In this document: positions 10,523 to 22,743 of the stretch, in pieces | Layout: each line of letters opens with the position of its first letter | How positions within the stretch are numbered: position 1 is the stretch's first letter | Assembly (NCBI GenBank): GCA_015847255.1 | Contig: JADLZK010002635.1 | Location: 124,001 to 188,000 of the forward strand | Length of the DNA stretch: 64,000 nucleotides | Source: Hyparrhenia diplandra | Lineage: Eukaryota > Streptophyta > Magnoliopsida > Poales > Poaceae | Direction of reading: 5' to 3' | The notes under the pieces: generated by a model | Database searches by the model: none | The model's input: only the letters and a program-made list of their open reading frames with translations | Told to the model about the DNA's origin: nothing | Made by a program: the position numbers and the translations under genes

Positions 10523-13500
10523 AGTTTCCCCAAGCTTACCCTTTGCTAGTCCCTAGCAAAGCCAAACTTAGCAATGGATCGGGAGTTGCTACAACGCTTT
10601 TACACCTTTAAAGTACACTTGCTTTCAAACAAAATTTCTCTCGAGATAAAGATAAACTTTTCAAAACTTCAACTTACCCATATTACCTCTTACCTTTTGG
10701 GGCTTATATCTTTTTCTTTAATCTTGGGTAATTGAAAGATAGAAACGATCAAGTCGAACACTATATCTTAAACTCTTTTTGATCAAATTTGTCCTTTCGG
10801 AGTTTTGCTATTTTTCAAATAAAACTCAAAGTTCCTCAAGTATGACTCTCTCTAATCTCTCATTTGTAGTATTTGTGGATCCTCTCTAAGGCAATAAGGT
10901 AGTATTGCCTTTCTCTCGAAATATGTAGTATTTTTGGCTAAAGCGGTGGCACACTATGCCTTCTTCTCTCTCACCCTATATCTAAGGCTTATATGTGGAG
11001 TTCATAGGTGGGGAGAAAATTAAACTTACTTACTCAACATATATTGTAAATTCAAGCAATGGATCCAAAGTTACAAGTCACACCGATCAAGTGGTGCATG
11101 TGTATGGTGGATAGGATATATATGGTAGAGAATGTAGTAAAGCATGTAGTGAAGTGAATAGAATAGATGATGGGAAATCTTACTTTTGCTCCTTGAGGAA
11201 TCTTCTCTCTTTTGAATTTGGAAACTTTGTAGAGAACTTTTGGGTTGTATCTTTTTCTTTCTTTATTTTTCTTTTTTAGAGAGGTGGGCTCACGCTCACC
11301 CTAGACTTTGTCTTTTATTTCCTCTCTTTAAAGATGTGGGTTCTACTCACCCTCGGACACTTGTCCATTTTTCATCTTTATTATTATTATTTTTCTTTTT
11401 CTTAGGGAGGTAGGCTCTACTACCTTGTAGGACACTTGTCCATTTTTCATCTCCCTTTCTTCTTTTTTTTTTTTTTATATACAACCCAAATCTCTTTTGA
11501 AATAACTTTTGAGAGATAGACAAATGTAATGGAGCTTTTGTAAGATATTGGCTAGCAATGTGTAAGTGAATGGGTGTAGGGAATATTTTTGGTTGTTCTC
11601 TCCCAGGGTAGGAATAGAACATTTTTTTGGTGATATTTTTTTGGATGCTTTGTGGATGCGTACTTCTAGAGTAGAAGTAGCATAAATGCAAGTGGTGTAG
11701 AGTGGAGTAGAATAGAGTGTGGTGGAGTGGAGTGTGCATGATCAAGTATGACAAGTTTCTAAGGGTCGACAAAGATTGAACAAACTCAATGCAAAGCAAG
11801 CAGCCTATATATATGTTAAAAGGTTTTCCTAATCTAGGGAGCATGTATATATGGCTTGTGGTAGGAGGTTCAACACTCTTGTCACACAGGAACTTATCAT
11901 GTGCACTTTAATTTTCAAAAGATAAATCCGTAAATCTAGTATCACTAGGAGTAAGATAAATAAAAGCTCGGACTCTCATATATCATATCCGTCAATCACC
12001 TAGACTTTAGAGCAAGCATTTGCTACCCACGGGTTTCGAGGTTCAAAGCAAATCTCAAGTCAAAGCGGTTGCATTAAAAAGCTCGAGAGAAATTAAGCTT
12101 GAAAGGTAGGTACTTGAAAGGAATTACAACGGAGCAACTATTCATCATCTCCAAGGCTAGAGATTATCTTCAGAGTTTATTTTATTCTCACACTCTAATA
12201 AAGACTAGATAGACTCTATTTATTTAGTTTCCTTAGTTATGCATCTTTTTTATTTCTTTCTAATAAAGCAAACAAATCTAGCTAATATTAAACAAGGTAT
12301 AAGAATACTTATCTGGATACATGGGGGTTGCCCTCCCCCAAGCTGGATGTTGACATAGTCTTTGATGATCTTGATAGTTGGAAGTAGAGGTAGATAGTAA
12401 TGGTGGTTGATTGATCTTCTTTAATCTTTGGACACCATGTGTGTCGTGTCTCTCTTCCTTGGGATCCTTAGAACTCAAATAGACAACAAAGCTAGTGGAA
12501 CTTGATTAAGTGTTAGGGGTTAGCCACGTTGCTTCTTGTTGCCAAGGATTATGATTATTCCATTTAAGACGATAGTTCAAAGCAACATTAATATTTTTTT
12601 GGATTTTCTATGCAAATAAAGATGATGATGCATGCATATTTATTTTATTTTTATGCCACCACAAGTAAATATCCTTGTGGGTTGTCACACGCCACAAAAA
12701 TTACTCACATGGGGCTTAGAGTTTTTCATGTCTATGCAACAAAGAAATATATTTTTTTCTTTTCAAATGCAAGGCTAGTGCTATAATGTAAATATGCTAA
12801 AGGAAAATAATTATGCAATGCGAGGAAGTAAATATGCTATGCATATAGATAACTACCGATCTTACCTTTCGGAGAGGGTTGGTGTTTTAAGTCCTACGAA
12901 GCGAGACTTCTTACCTTATCGTTTCCTTGAGTGTATTATCCGATCTTACTTGGTTTGTACTCCTTGAGATCGCGTGAAGAACGATGTCACCCATGTTCTT
13001 TGCCTTATGAGTTCGAGTGAAGCGTAAGCAACTTCTTGTTTAGTGTGCATGCTTGTAGGACATTCACTTGTTGAATTTTGGAAAGACTAGTAGGCTTCTC
13101 CACCTTTTTGCTCAAAATGTGTCCCGCTTGCAAAGTCACGGTAGAGATCAAGTGCATGGGCTCTGTTGGTGGGAAAACACCAACAGAACCAAAAACTTCA
13201 TTCATTCTTCTCTAACCATAGGCACATCAAACAAGATAGAGTTGATTTATTATACACTTTTCTTAAACCTAACTTTCGGGTGACAAGATCGAGAAGATTG
13301 AGCATGACTGTTTGTGATTAAAACATTCGATAGATCGAATCAAGCTCGTTGACTCTTGGAAGGGTTTTCTTATCTAAACATGATGTATGAAAGGCATGAT
13401 ATTAAGTATGTTCTTCCAAAGCAAGGTAAGCAATATTACGGCTTACAAGATGAGGACTAAAAGATCAAGAGAAAGGTGGTAGGAACAACTAAAGAAACAA

Positions 13501-15735
13501 AACATGTTTAGCTAATGAAGTTGGATCAGGCAAGGTTGATACTCTAACATGTTTTTTTTTATTTATGAACAAGCCATACTTTAGGTAAAGCTTAAGTAAT
13601 GACAACTTACCTCAAGATGTTACCTTATTATTGGAATGTGACAACATCGTAACACCTTGTGGTGCTCCTTTTCTTCAATTCGAAGCTTTCCTTCTTTGGC
13701 CTTTGTGTATCTTGTTCCTTATCTCTTTTATTATATCGTCCTTTCTTTATTGTCTTTAAATTGTGCTTAGACTTTTTTTGCTCCTCTCATGATTTTATTC
13801 CTGCAATATTAGTTGACAAATGAATATACCAAGGAATATACAAGTAATTGTAAACAAGGGTAGAATTGCCACGGAGCTAAAGATTGCTTTTATGCCGAAA
13901 AAGTTTTGATTGGAAATTTTATATGCTCACCATTACTTTCTCTCTAGTTGGAAATTTTATTATACCTTAAGTTTGATTTTTATGCATGACATTTATTAAC
14001 CATTCAAACTTAAAGAGACAAAGTAATAGTGAGTTGAGGGATTGCAAACCCGGCATCTCGTGAGTGACGGAGGCTTGAGTAGAGGAGGAGTAATGTCGGA
14101 TGATCTTTAGAGGAGTCGACCTTCTCCCCCATGCTTGAGCCTTCCTGTCACTCGACACTTCAAGTGTGAATCTTTGAACCATCCCTAATCGTGTGTTGCA
14201 ATCACCATGTTCTTAGGCGTTGTTCATCCTTTGTCCCTATAAGGTTAGTGACCAAGAATACCGAAGGGAACTTGTCCTAGGAACATGTTTGTTTTCTTTA
14301 GCTTGAGCCTTCATGTGCTCGAGAGAGAGATTTTTTTTTATAGAGAACTTAAGACAAAGGTTGTATACAAATATGTGATTATATTCACTTACCCGTCTTT
14401 GATGTTCTTATGGCAGTAACTTTGTCCATCCACTTCTTTTAGAGTGATTACTTTTTGTGATCGTGTTGTATGACACTCTTCTTTATTGAATAGACATAGC
14501 ATGAGACTCTTTTTTTACGCAAAATATTAGTGGACACATACCGGGGAATATACAACATGGTTGAAGCGAGGGGTTGTTATCCAAAAGTTCATAAGATTTC
14601 ATCTATGCTAGCAAAAAGATGGTTCTTAGATTATTCTTAGCACAAATTTTATTTATTCATTTCTTATAACACTTTTTTTATGGCTGCACTCTAGCATGTG
14701 GATCAAGGCAAACGTAACTTGTAGCAAAAAAGAGAGCGCCAAATGACTTGATACTTACAATTCTTCCATCAATGATGAATGAGCCGTGTCTTTTGCACAA
14801 GGTTGGAGTTCATCGGATGCCTTGCTTCATCTATGATATGAGTTCATCTCTTGACTTGCCCGAATTGGATTTGAGAGTTTTTTACGCAAAGGTTAGTCTA
14901 ACAAAATATCCAATGTCTACACAAGCAATTCTTAGTTCAATAACCAAACTAGACTCCATGTCTAATTCAATTAAGGAAGGCTATTTAACCTAAGCACCAC
15001 GCTTTAATTTAAAAGCCTTTGGAAGTACTCATGAAGTATTTCCAAACCAAAGCATACTATAGCAAACAAAGGTAGCATTAAAGCACTATAGAGATGTAAA
15101 CAAAGATGAAAAAGAGTATGATCATGGTGAGGATTTTTTTCAGAGATGCAAACTATATGGATGCAAGAACAAAACATGCAATGGATCTACTATGAGAAAA
15201 CATAAACTAAGCGGAGTGAATGCATGAGTTGATCAAGTAAACATGTAATGCAATGCAAGAAATTAAAAGGTAACTACTCAATCAATTTATAGTCCATGAG
15301 CAAGACTTTCTCACCTTTTAATCATACTTACCACGATGTGCAGCTTCTATATGCGTCACTTGAGATGTGTTCATTGAATTCTTGTGACAAATACTTTTTT
15401 TTCCAATCTATATATAGTTAGAATAATATATATTTAAATACATACCTTTGAGATGGGGTTCCAATGTGTGATGAATCTTGAATGATCGAGGCACCCTGGG
15501 TTCTTCAATCTTTTCTTTCCTCGTGGAATCTTGTCGGAAGATCGCGAAGCGACATCTTTTATCCCTGTCTATTCCATAATTCAACGAGAACAAGGATAAT
15601 CCTACTAAAGCTAGTGATACACTAAATTAGCGAACATCATGATCATCATTAGAATCTTTAGGCCAATTGCTTCCACGCAAGAACGGCGCCAAAAAGCTTG
15701 TTAGCATTTGTTAAGTGCTAAAAGAATATGAAGGA
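10523..15735 (-). other. Non-coding internal region of the LARD
   Basis: These 5.2 kb are AT-rich with only short frames. None resembles gag, protease, integrase or reverse transcriptase. The polypurine tract is at the left edge and a primer-binding-site-like GGCGCC motif at the right edge. The element would depend on proteins of an autonomous relative, as known for LARDs. Confidence 0.7.
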
Positions 15736-17139
15736 TTACGCAAAGCGCCACGTAACACCTACCATTGTAGCTTTTCCCTAGGATGAGTATTCTAGAGTAT
15801 CGTATCCACGGGGAAGCTTTGGTTTAAGAATTCTAATAAGTCACAATCATGCATCCACTAACTTAGCAAACCACTAGACTATAGTGAGGGGGTAATTGTT
15901 AAAGGATAAATATCAAAGCATAAAATAATAACCTACCTAAGTTATCTAAGAATAATTAAACTAATCAAGAGGTCAAAGGGAGAGATCAAGGTTCCCGGAT
16001 ACTTCTCTATTACTTAGGTTCTATGATAGCAATTATACTAATGCACTTTGGAGCGGCCAGATCCGTCCCAACTCTCGAGAAAGACCTGGGAAGAAGGTAG
16101 TTGGGAGAAGGTGCCAAAAGCTCTACGAAAACACCAATCCGAACGTGGTGGACTACAAAGGCCTTACAGAGCTGTCACCCCCTGGGGCTACCACAACTAT
16201 CCATGGGATTGGGCGCAACCTCAGGTAACCTATAGCCTAGACACCAAGTCTACACTATCGATTACTACTCTAGCTACCTAGCATAACTAGAGCCCTCAAT
16301 ACGGCGGAGATCCCATGCAATAGCATAACAACTATACTAACCATATATGAAATACATGGAAGTAAATAGAGAAGATAAATATATGAATCTTAAGTCTTGT
16401 AGAGAAGATACAAAGACATACCATACTCTGAAGACATCTCGAAGCAGGGAGCATAGCTCCTCTCTCCTTTACTCCCGATTAGATCTAAGTTAGATCTAAT
16501 CTAGTTCTAATTACATGGCTAATCTATCTCTAATTACATGACTAATCTTCTTCTAATCTACTTCTAATTCACTAATCAGAGAGAGGTTATCCTTACATTG
16601 GGACACCTCTACAACTGAGAGATAATGAATAGAATGAGATAGAATGAATTAGGGTTTAACCCTGGGGTCAGGGGGTCTTCTTATATAGGCCTTGGCGATG
16701 AACGTGAACCCTTGGATCAAACCGACCTTGGCAACGGTGTAGATACTTCCTCAAAGTCGGTTTGAAACCGACCTAGGAAGATGAGACCGACAGGTGGGAC
16801 CCACCTGGCGGCCGGCCTAATCCTCTCTGGCGGCCGCCAGGCCATGGTGGGCCCATGCTGTCAGGTCCTTCCTGGTGTCTTCTGGTGTCTTCTAGAATGT
16901 TTTAGTCCACAATTCGGGTTGAGTTACTTCACGGTTAAGTCTTGTCATCGTATGTGAGATATATTCTGGAAATTTCTCCATTTTTCTCTGCATTTATCTG
17001 TTAAGTCCCTGTAAAGATATAAATCACCAAAGCTCGTGGAATTATGTTAGTAAAACCCCTAGTCTATGTTGATATTCATTTTACGCCCTTATTTCATGTT
17101 TAGTTGACTATTAATATTATGCTATAACAGGTGTCAACA
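15736..17139 (-). repeat. LARD right LTR (5' LTR in element orientation)
   Basis: It pairs with 9129-10522. A minus-strand TATA lies at 16679-16687. The LTR ends on the plus strand as GGTGTCAACA at 17139, and LINE coding resumes in the next bases. Confidence 0.85.
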
Positions 17140-17535
17140 ACAAGTCTGTGAGACTCTAGAGGCGTGTGGGGTGGAGGATCCTGGCTTTGAAGGTGATTGT
17201 TTCACCTGGAGAAATAATAATCATAAGGCGGAGGGGTACATCCGAGAACGTCCGGATTGAGCGGTGGCTAATGTGGAGTGGCAAGACTTATTCCCCAATG
17301 TAAAATAATAAATGGGGATCCTCAACATTCAGACCATCGCCATACTGTCATTATAGATACGGGGCCGGAGGAGAAGGTGGTACGTAGTGGGGGGAGGCAG
17401 TACAAATTTGAGGCGGCATGGCTAGAGGAGAATGAGTGCAAAGATGTTGTTCGGAAGGCCTGGCAACAAGCAAAAGATGTCGACCTCTCCTCGGTGTATG
17501 ATAGTATCCAAATGGTGTCGCATTTAGCTGTCTAG
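17140..17535 (+). pseudogene. LINE endonuclease C-terminal segment
   Basis: The frame from 17140 gives ETLEACGVEDPGFEGDCFTW and then NNNHKAEGYIRER, the conserved 'FTW.N' and 'ERLDR' region of plant LINE endonucleases, with one shift at about 17250. 17278-17535 continues with KIINGDPQHSDHRHTVI, where SDHR carries the conserved catalytic His of the APE fold. A stop at 17535 and frame changes to about 17985 break the following linker. Confidence 0.8.
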
Positions 17536-17984
17536 CTGGGGGGCAACATCCTTGGAGGGTTGGAGAAAAAAATTAAAGAACTTAAGAAGGAGCTTGAGAG
17601 GTGTAGGCGAGGGGGGATGAATCAGGAGAATGTGACGAAGGAAGGGGTGTTGTGTTATAAACTAGACAAAGCATAGGTGTAGGTTGATCTATACTGGAAG
17701 CAGAGGGCACATGCTAAGTGGATGGTGGCGGGGGATCGTGAATACAGCCTTATTTCCACGCAGCCTGCTCCAAGAGGAAAGAGAAAAAATAAAATTGAGA
17801 AGTTGAAAAAAAGAGAATGGTGAATGGGTGGAAGAAGAAGTAGAGAAGAGGGCTTTTATCACTAACCATTTCTCACAACTTTTCAGGTGTACTAGCACTC
17901 AAAACACGCAAACGGCTTCTTGATTGTGTGAAAAGAAGGTGACGGAGGAGATGAATGCTAGTTTGATGGAGGAGTTTAAGAAGG

Positions 17985-19449
17985 AGATATGGGAAGGCGC
18001 TGAAATCCAACGGCAACCTGAAGGCCCTTGGGCCGGACGGGAACCCAGCGCTTTTCTACAAGAGTTTCTGGGAGACATTGGGTGACAAAGTGATGGAGGA
18101 GGTACTAGGGGTACTGAATGCTGGTGCCATGCCAAGTCGCTGGAACGACACGACGGTCGTATTGATACCCTAGGTACGCCGCCCAGTAGTATATAAAAGA
18201 TCTGTGTCCCATAAGCCTGTGCAACGTGATATACAAGATCATGTCCAAAGTCCTGGCTAACCGGCTCAAGAAGATCCTTTCGGAGGTGATATCCCTAGCA
18301 CAGAGTGCATTCATGCCAGGCCGCCTTATCACCGATAACGTCCTGGTAGCCTACGAAATTACTCACTACCTTAAACGGAAGAAGAAGAAGAAGGGGAAAG
18401 AGGGGTATGCTGCCATCAAGCTAGACATGAGCAAAGCGCACGATCGTGTCGAGTGGAATTTCTTGCAGGACATGATGCTCAGCCTAGGCTTTGACAACCG
18501 GTGGGTGCAGCTGGTGATGAAGTGCATGACAACGGTGAAGTATAGAATCCGTGTGAATGGAGAGTTAACGGAGGAGTTTGTGCCGGAGAGGGGCTTAAGA
18601 CAAGGTGACCCTATATCACCTTATTTATTCCTCCTCTGTGCGGAAGGCTTCTCTGCACTACTATCAAAAGCTGAGGAAGATGGGCGAATACACGGCATCA
18701 AAATCTGCAGAGGGGCACCATCTTTGTCCCATCTCTTATTTGCAGATGATTCACTGATTCTCTGTAAGGCGGTGGAAGAAGAGGCTCGAAACTTAAAGGA
18801 GATTTTGGAAATATATGAAAGATGCTCTGGCCAGATGATCAACAATGACAAGTCGGCAGTTATGTTCAGTGCCAACACTAGTGAGAATGCAAGGAGGAAA
18901 CTCAAAGAAGTAATGGCGATCAGATCGGAGACACGTAGCGAGAAATACCTCGGCTTGCCGGTATATGTGGGAAGGTCGAGGACAGAAGTGTTTGCGTACT
19001 TGAAGGAGAAGGTGTGGCAAAGAATCCAAGGGTGGAAAGAAAAGCTGCTGTCAAAGGCAGGCAAGGAGATCATGATTAAAGCGATTGCTCAAGCCATCCC
19101 GGTTTTTGCCATGTCTTGCTTTGATATCACCAAGGAGATGTGTGACCAAATCAGCTCGATGATTGCAAAATATTGGTGGAATAACCAAGACAAAGAGAAC
19201 AGTATCCATTGGGTGAGCTGGGATCGATTAGTCTTGCCAAAGGAAGGAGGGCTGGGGTTCAGAGACCTACATTCTTTCAACACGGCCATGCTGGCCAAAC
19301 AAGGATGGAGGCTCATCCAGTCACTCGAGTCTCTCTGTGCTAGACTACTGAAAGCAAAATGTTTTCCCAACTCCTCTTTGCTGCAGACTAATGTAAAGGA
19401 GGGATGCTCCTACACTTGGCGCAGCGTCATGAAGGGGTGGAGTTACTAA
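17985..19449 (+). pseudogene. LINE reverse transcriptase domain
   Basis: The first segment (17985-18180) reads GPDGNPALFYKSFW, then WNDTTVVLIP, across a frame break. An open frame follows from 18226 to 19449 (407 residues). Visible motifs are QSAFMPGRLITDNVLVAYE, KLDMSKAHDRVEW, RGLRQGDPISPYLFLLC, and the catalytic FADD at codons for residues 172-175 (18739-18750), then KYLGLP and GWKEKLLSKAGKE. This is the non-LTR reverse transcriptase core with its active-site Asp pair intact. Asp-Arg in AHDRVEW replaces the usual YDRV tyrosine with His. The frame ends at 19449 and continues in another frame at 19404. Confidence 0.9.
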
Positions 19450-20183
19450 AGGAGGGGGTTATCTGGAGAGTCGGGTCTGATACTGATGTGAACATCTGGG
19501 ATGATCCTTGGATCCCGAGAGGAACCACCAGAAGGCCCATCGCCCCGAGAGGCCATAACCTGCTTAGCAAGGTTTCAGACCTTATAGACCCGCACACAGA
19601 TGTGTGGGACGATCAACTGCTAGCTGACACTTTCTGGGAGGAGGATGTGAAGCTGATCAAAGCACTACCTGTCCACACTGATATGCATGATGTCGTGGGG
19701 TGGCACTATGACAAGAAGGGCCAGTTCTCGGTGAAATCAGCGTACAAAGTGCACAGGGCGATGCTCTTCAGAACAACATACTCGAATAGACCAGGAGGTG
19801 CTGAAGTTAGCCACAATGCAGACGACTATTGGAAGAAACAATGGAGCCTGGTTTGTCCACCCAAAGTCAAGCACTTTCTCTGGCGACTGAGTCACAATAC
19901 GCTGGCTGTCAGAGCAGTCTTGAGAAGGAGGGGCATGAAGATTGATACAAAGTGCTGTGTGTGTGATAGATATGATGAGGATGGAGGTTACCTGCTACTA
20001 AAATGCAAGGACGCAAAGCAAATTTGGAGGGAGCTGAACCTCGAAGAGGTAAGGCTGCAGCTAGTTGAAGCATTGTCCCCAATGGACATGATGAAGAAGA
20101 TTTTCAAGCTGCAACCCCAAAACCAAGCCACGATGGTCACCTTACTATGGCTATGGAGGAATGAGAGAAATCGGAGAAGGTAA
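19404..20183 (+). pseudogene. LINE zinc-knuckle (zf-RVT) region
   Basis: A 259-residue frame overlaps the RT frame by a frameshift. It contains GVIWRVGSDTDVNIWDDPWI, then WHYDKKGQFSVKSAYKV, then PPKVKHFLWRLSHNTLAVRA, and the C..C...H/C knuckle CCVCDRYDEDGGYLLLKC. This is the region that follows reverse transcriptase in plant LINEs. It ends at 20183 in decayed sequence. Confidence 0.85.
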
Positions 20184-20329
20184 GATGGCAAGACAAGGAC
20201 AGCAAGAGAAGTTGCTTACTTAGCGGCGACAAAGTCTGACAAAGTACAGGAGGAAACTTGACAGCCCCTATTGTCGGAAACCCGTCAGTGCAAACGCTGG
20301 GAAAAGCCGAGGTAGGGGACTCTGAAGCT

Positions 20330-20795
20330 AAACGTTGATGGTGCCTTCTTTCCAACCACAAGCCAAGGAGGGTGGGGGTGTGTAATCAGGGATGATCAGG
20401 GGATGGTGATACGAGCTGGTGCCGGCAATTTAGACCACCTCCAGGACCCTCTACATGCCGAACTCATCGTGTGCCTACAGGGCCTGAAAATGGCTACGTC
20501 CATTTGCATCCCCTCGATCACCCTGGAAACTGATGCAACATTAGTGAAAGCGGCACTGCAGTCTGATGAGTACCGACTATCGGTATTAAGTGGTCTCGTC
20601 ACGGAGGTCAAGCACTTAATAGCCAGTGATTTTATTTCCTTGTCCATTTCAGTTTGCCCCAGGGCATGTAATAAGCTAGCTCATGAACTAGCTTCCCTCG
20701 ATTGTAATATGCCTAGCGGGGCATCCACCTCTTGGGAGACTGTACCTCCAATCTTGGAGGATATTGTGTCTAGCGAATCAGCTGTGACAGAGTAA
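20330..20795 (+). pseudogene. LINE RNase H (RVT_3) domain
   Basis: NVDGAFFPTTSQGGWGCVIR (20330-20395) gives the first catalytic Asp motif. From 20403 the frame continues with HAELIVCLQGLKMA (Glu) and LETDATLVKAAL (Asp), then CNKLAHELAS with the His. This is the plant LINE C-terminal RNase H that removes RNA from the hybrid. The stop is at 20793-20795, followed by the A tract. Confidence 0.85.
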
Positions 20796-20820
20796 TATGA
20801 AGCGCTCTGTTATAAAAAAA

Positions 20821-20920
20821 ACTCTTTATTTATGATGAGTTAATCTCTAGTCAACTTTGAATTCAAAAGATTAGTCATTCTATGGCACCTAATATTTAAT
20901 ATGAGAATTGTAATGTTTTT
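20821..20920 (+). repeat. 100-bp direct repeat, copy 1
   Basis: It starts actctttatt immediately at the LINE A tract and ends taatgttttt. It matches 22644-22743 with five mismatches by eye. Copy spacing is 1823 bp. Confidence 0.9.
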
Positions 20921-21024
20921 TTATTTAAATTATGGTCGAGCGCAGTTAAATCCAACAAGATAAATCAGGGTTGCTATTTTATATGCGCCTTTTACATTGA
21001 CTAGGGCTTGCAGGCGAGTTGACT

Positions 21025-21214
21025 TCTCGAGTTCTGATTGCGCGGCGCGCGGTAATTTAAGAGCGTAGAAAAAAAAACAATGTCACGTCTTGACACGACC
21101 TATGAAGTGGAGGTGGACCTCGAGGGCGGATAGCAAGACGTCTCTCCGGCGTCGGCGCCAAGCGTCACCTTCCACATCCACATCGGCGAACAACAAGCCC
21201 TCACGGAGGACTAA
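21025..21214 (+). pseudogene. LEA2/NHL gene fragment (5' end), paralogue of 31998
   Basis: About 190 bp are similar to the leader and first codons of the LEA2 gene at 31940-32095. Shared blocks are 'gagttct.a.tgcgcgg', 'cacgtctt.ac', 'gaggtggacctcgag' and 'cacatcggcgaacaaca'. The frame starts at ATG 21080, meets TAG at 21131-21133, then continues in the same frame to TAA at 21212-21214. It keeps the bases that the 32-kb gene lacks at the end of its Pro/Ala stretch. The transmembrane and LEA2 core are absent. It is a dead partial copy. Confidence 0.8.
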
Positions 21215-22643
21215 TTTTGGTAATTTTGGTTCCGACATGTAGTGAATCGCGTATAGACGAAGTGACCCACTGATGCTAATTATGGTTGTTACCCAACTTT
21301 GGAAATATTAAGATAATAAATTGTTGTTGGGAAGGGAAATGAACAAGACGCTAGAGCAAATATGCCAAAGATATGTAGTGCTATATAAGTTTTCAACAGT
21401 TTTGGACTCATGTAAAAAAATGCATCCTTGTTAATTTTAATATACTTCCAGAACCTATATTTGTGTTGGAACTCTAGTTCCGAACTGGTGCTGGGGAGAG
21501 GAGGAGGGTTTGGAGTTGGAAAGAGAGAACTCAGAACCCCTTGCACTTGTCATTATATATGGACAATGGAGATTTATAAGCGATCCTCGGTGGGGGTTAG
21601 ATTTACGAGTCACTATGCTAGGGCTAGTTGGGCCTCTTCTAGGGACTGGACCCATATGAATATGGTATGACCCAACAATTTATGAAGTTGCTTGGCTTGT
21701 AGCTAGAAAACAAGGAAATAAAAATGAATCCTCCTTCACACATGGGGTTAGATTTAGTTAATCAACGTCGAGGGACTAAATGCAAAAATACTTATGCAGC
21801 ACATGAAGAAAGTGCGTATAAATTAGAAAATACATTAGTTAATGGGCAAAACATCTTCTCAAGGTAATACTAATAATTTTGTGCTTGCAAAAGTTAATGA
21901 AGCATCATTGATTGACAGAGACTTTTAGAACTAATGTGTAATGCAATCATAGGTTCTAGAGTCTTTCTGAACAAATTCAGAAGGTGCTCATAGGGTAGGA
22001 TTTACGAACGTGTGCAGGATGAGTGTGTGGGTGTCTGTGTTGTACTGTGTTATTCTAAAAAAACCATTCGATTGCAAAGTAGTTGCTCAAAATACCTTCG
22101 ACATGCTGGCACAAGTCCTAATGTTGAGGATTGCTCGATGGAAGTGATGACATCAAGTCGGAGCCACCGTTAAGGCTACGAAAATTGCGGTACCACAGTG
22201 AACTTCGACATTATAGTGAATTTGTAAGTTTATGCTTCTCCACCATCACCTTCTTCGGCCGATAGTTTGGCAGCACAGGAAAAGCAGTGGAGGAGACTGA
22301 CCGCCACTGTTGCTTGTTAGTGAAGGCGAGACAAACGCATCTACGCATGGAAGGATGCGAGCTAGATATCTGTGTTGGGGAGTAGCTTCTCTTGGAGGCA
22401 TTTCCTCAAATACTTGCTAGGCGTCGTCTATGTCAATGGAGTGTTAGACTCTGCGTGGGATTTCCTAGAGGAGCTTGGGGTAAGATGCGAACCGCTGGTG
22501 CTAGTTGGCCCCGTCTCCACTCATGGCTTCTGATTTTTTGTTGTGAATACTTGGCTTCTGAATTGTGATGATGGCACGGTACTCCTCCATGCGCATCCAT
22601 AAATTGCAATCTATTTATGGTGGATCAACCTCCACTTCAGTCA
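21215..22643. other. Intergenic, nothing recognised
   Basis: AT-rich sequence with short frames only. A slightly more GC-rich block at 22320-22520 could be an old gene fragment, but no domain was recognised. Confidence 0.4.
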
Positions 22644-22743
22644 ACTCTTTATTTATAGTGAGTTAATCTCTAGTCAATTTTGCATTCAAAAGATTAGTCA
22701 TTCTATGGCACCTAATATTTAATATGAGAATGGTAATGTTTTT
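22644..22743 (+). repeat. 100-bp direct repeat, copy 2
   Basis: It is the partner of 20821-20920, about 95% identical by eye. Sequence beyond the repeat is unrelated on both sides. Confidence 0.9.

Larger units (their letters stand above)
8178..17139 (-). mobile_element. Large non-coding LTR retrotransposon (LARD-like) inserted in the LINE
   Basis: Two direct repeats of about 1.4 kb (9129-10522 and about 15736-17139) flank 5.2 kb with no gag or pol. On the minus strand the order is LTR start TGTTGACACC (at 17139 and 10522), a TATA box inside each LTR, a TGGCGCCGTT-type primer-binding site at about 15685-15694 next to the right LTR, and a polypurine tract (AAGCTTGGGG) at about 10525-10537 next to the left LTR. 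The left side also has 950 extra bases (8178-9128) that start TGTTGATATT. LINE coding flanks both sides. No 5-bp target duplication is visible (ggcgc against acaag). Confidence 0.75.
17140..20821 (+). mobile_element. L1-type LINE, 3' part after the LARD insertion
   Basis: It continues the ORF2 that starts at 7560. Order: endonuclease C-terminal part, linker, reverse transcriptase, zinc-knuckle (zf-RVT), RNase H, then a short A tract (20814-20821). The LINE is full-depth on this side but has several frameshifts, so it is inactive. Confidence 0.85.

Noticed and set aside
11347..11844. 165-residue minus-strand frame in the LARD interior
   Set aside because: Low complexity, AT-rich, no gag/pol motifs, and it spans T tracts.
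20821..22743. TRIM-type LTR element
   Set aside because: The 100-bp repeats lack TG..CA ends, and no primer-binding site or polypurine tract was seen.
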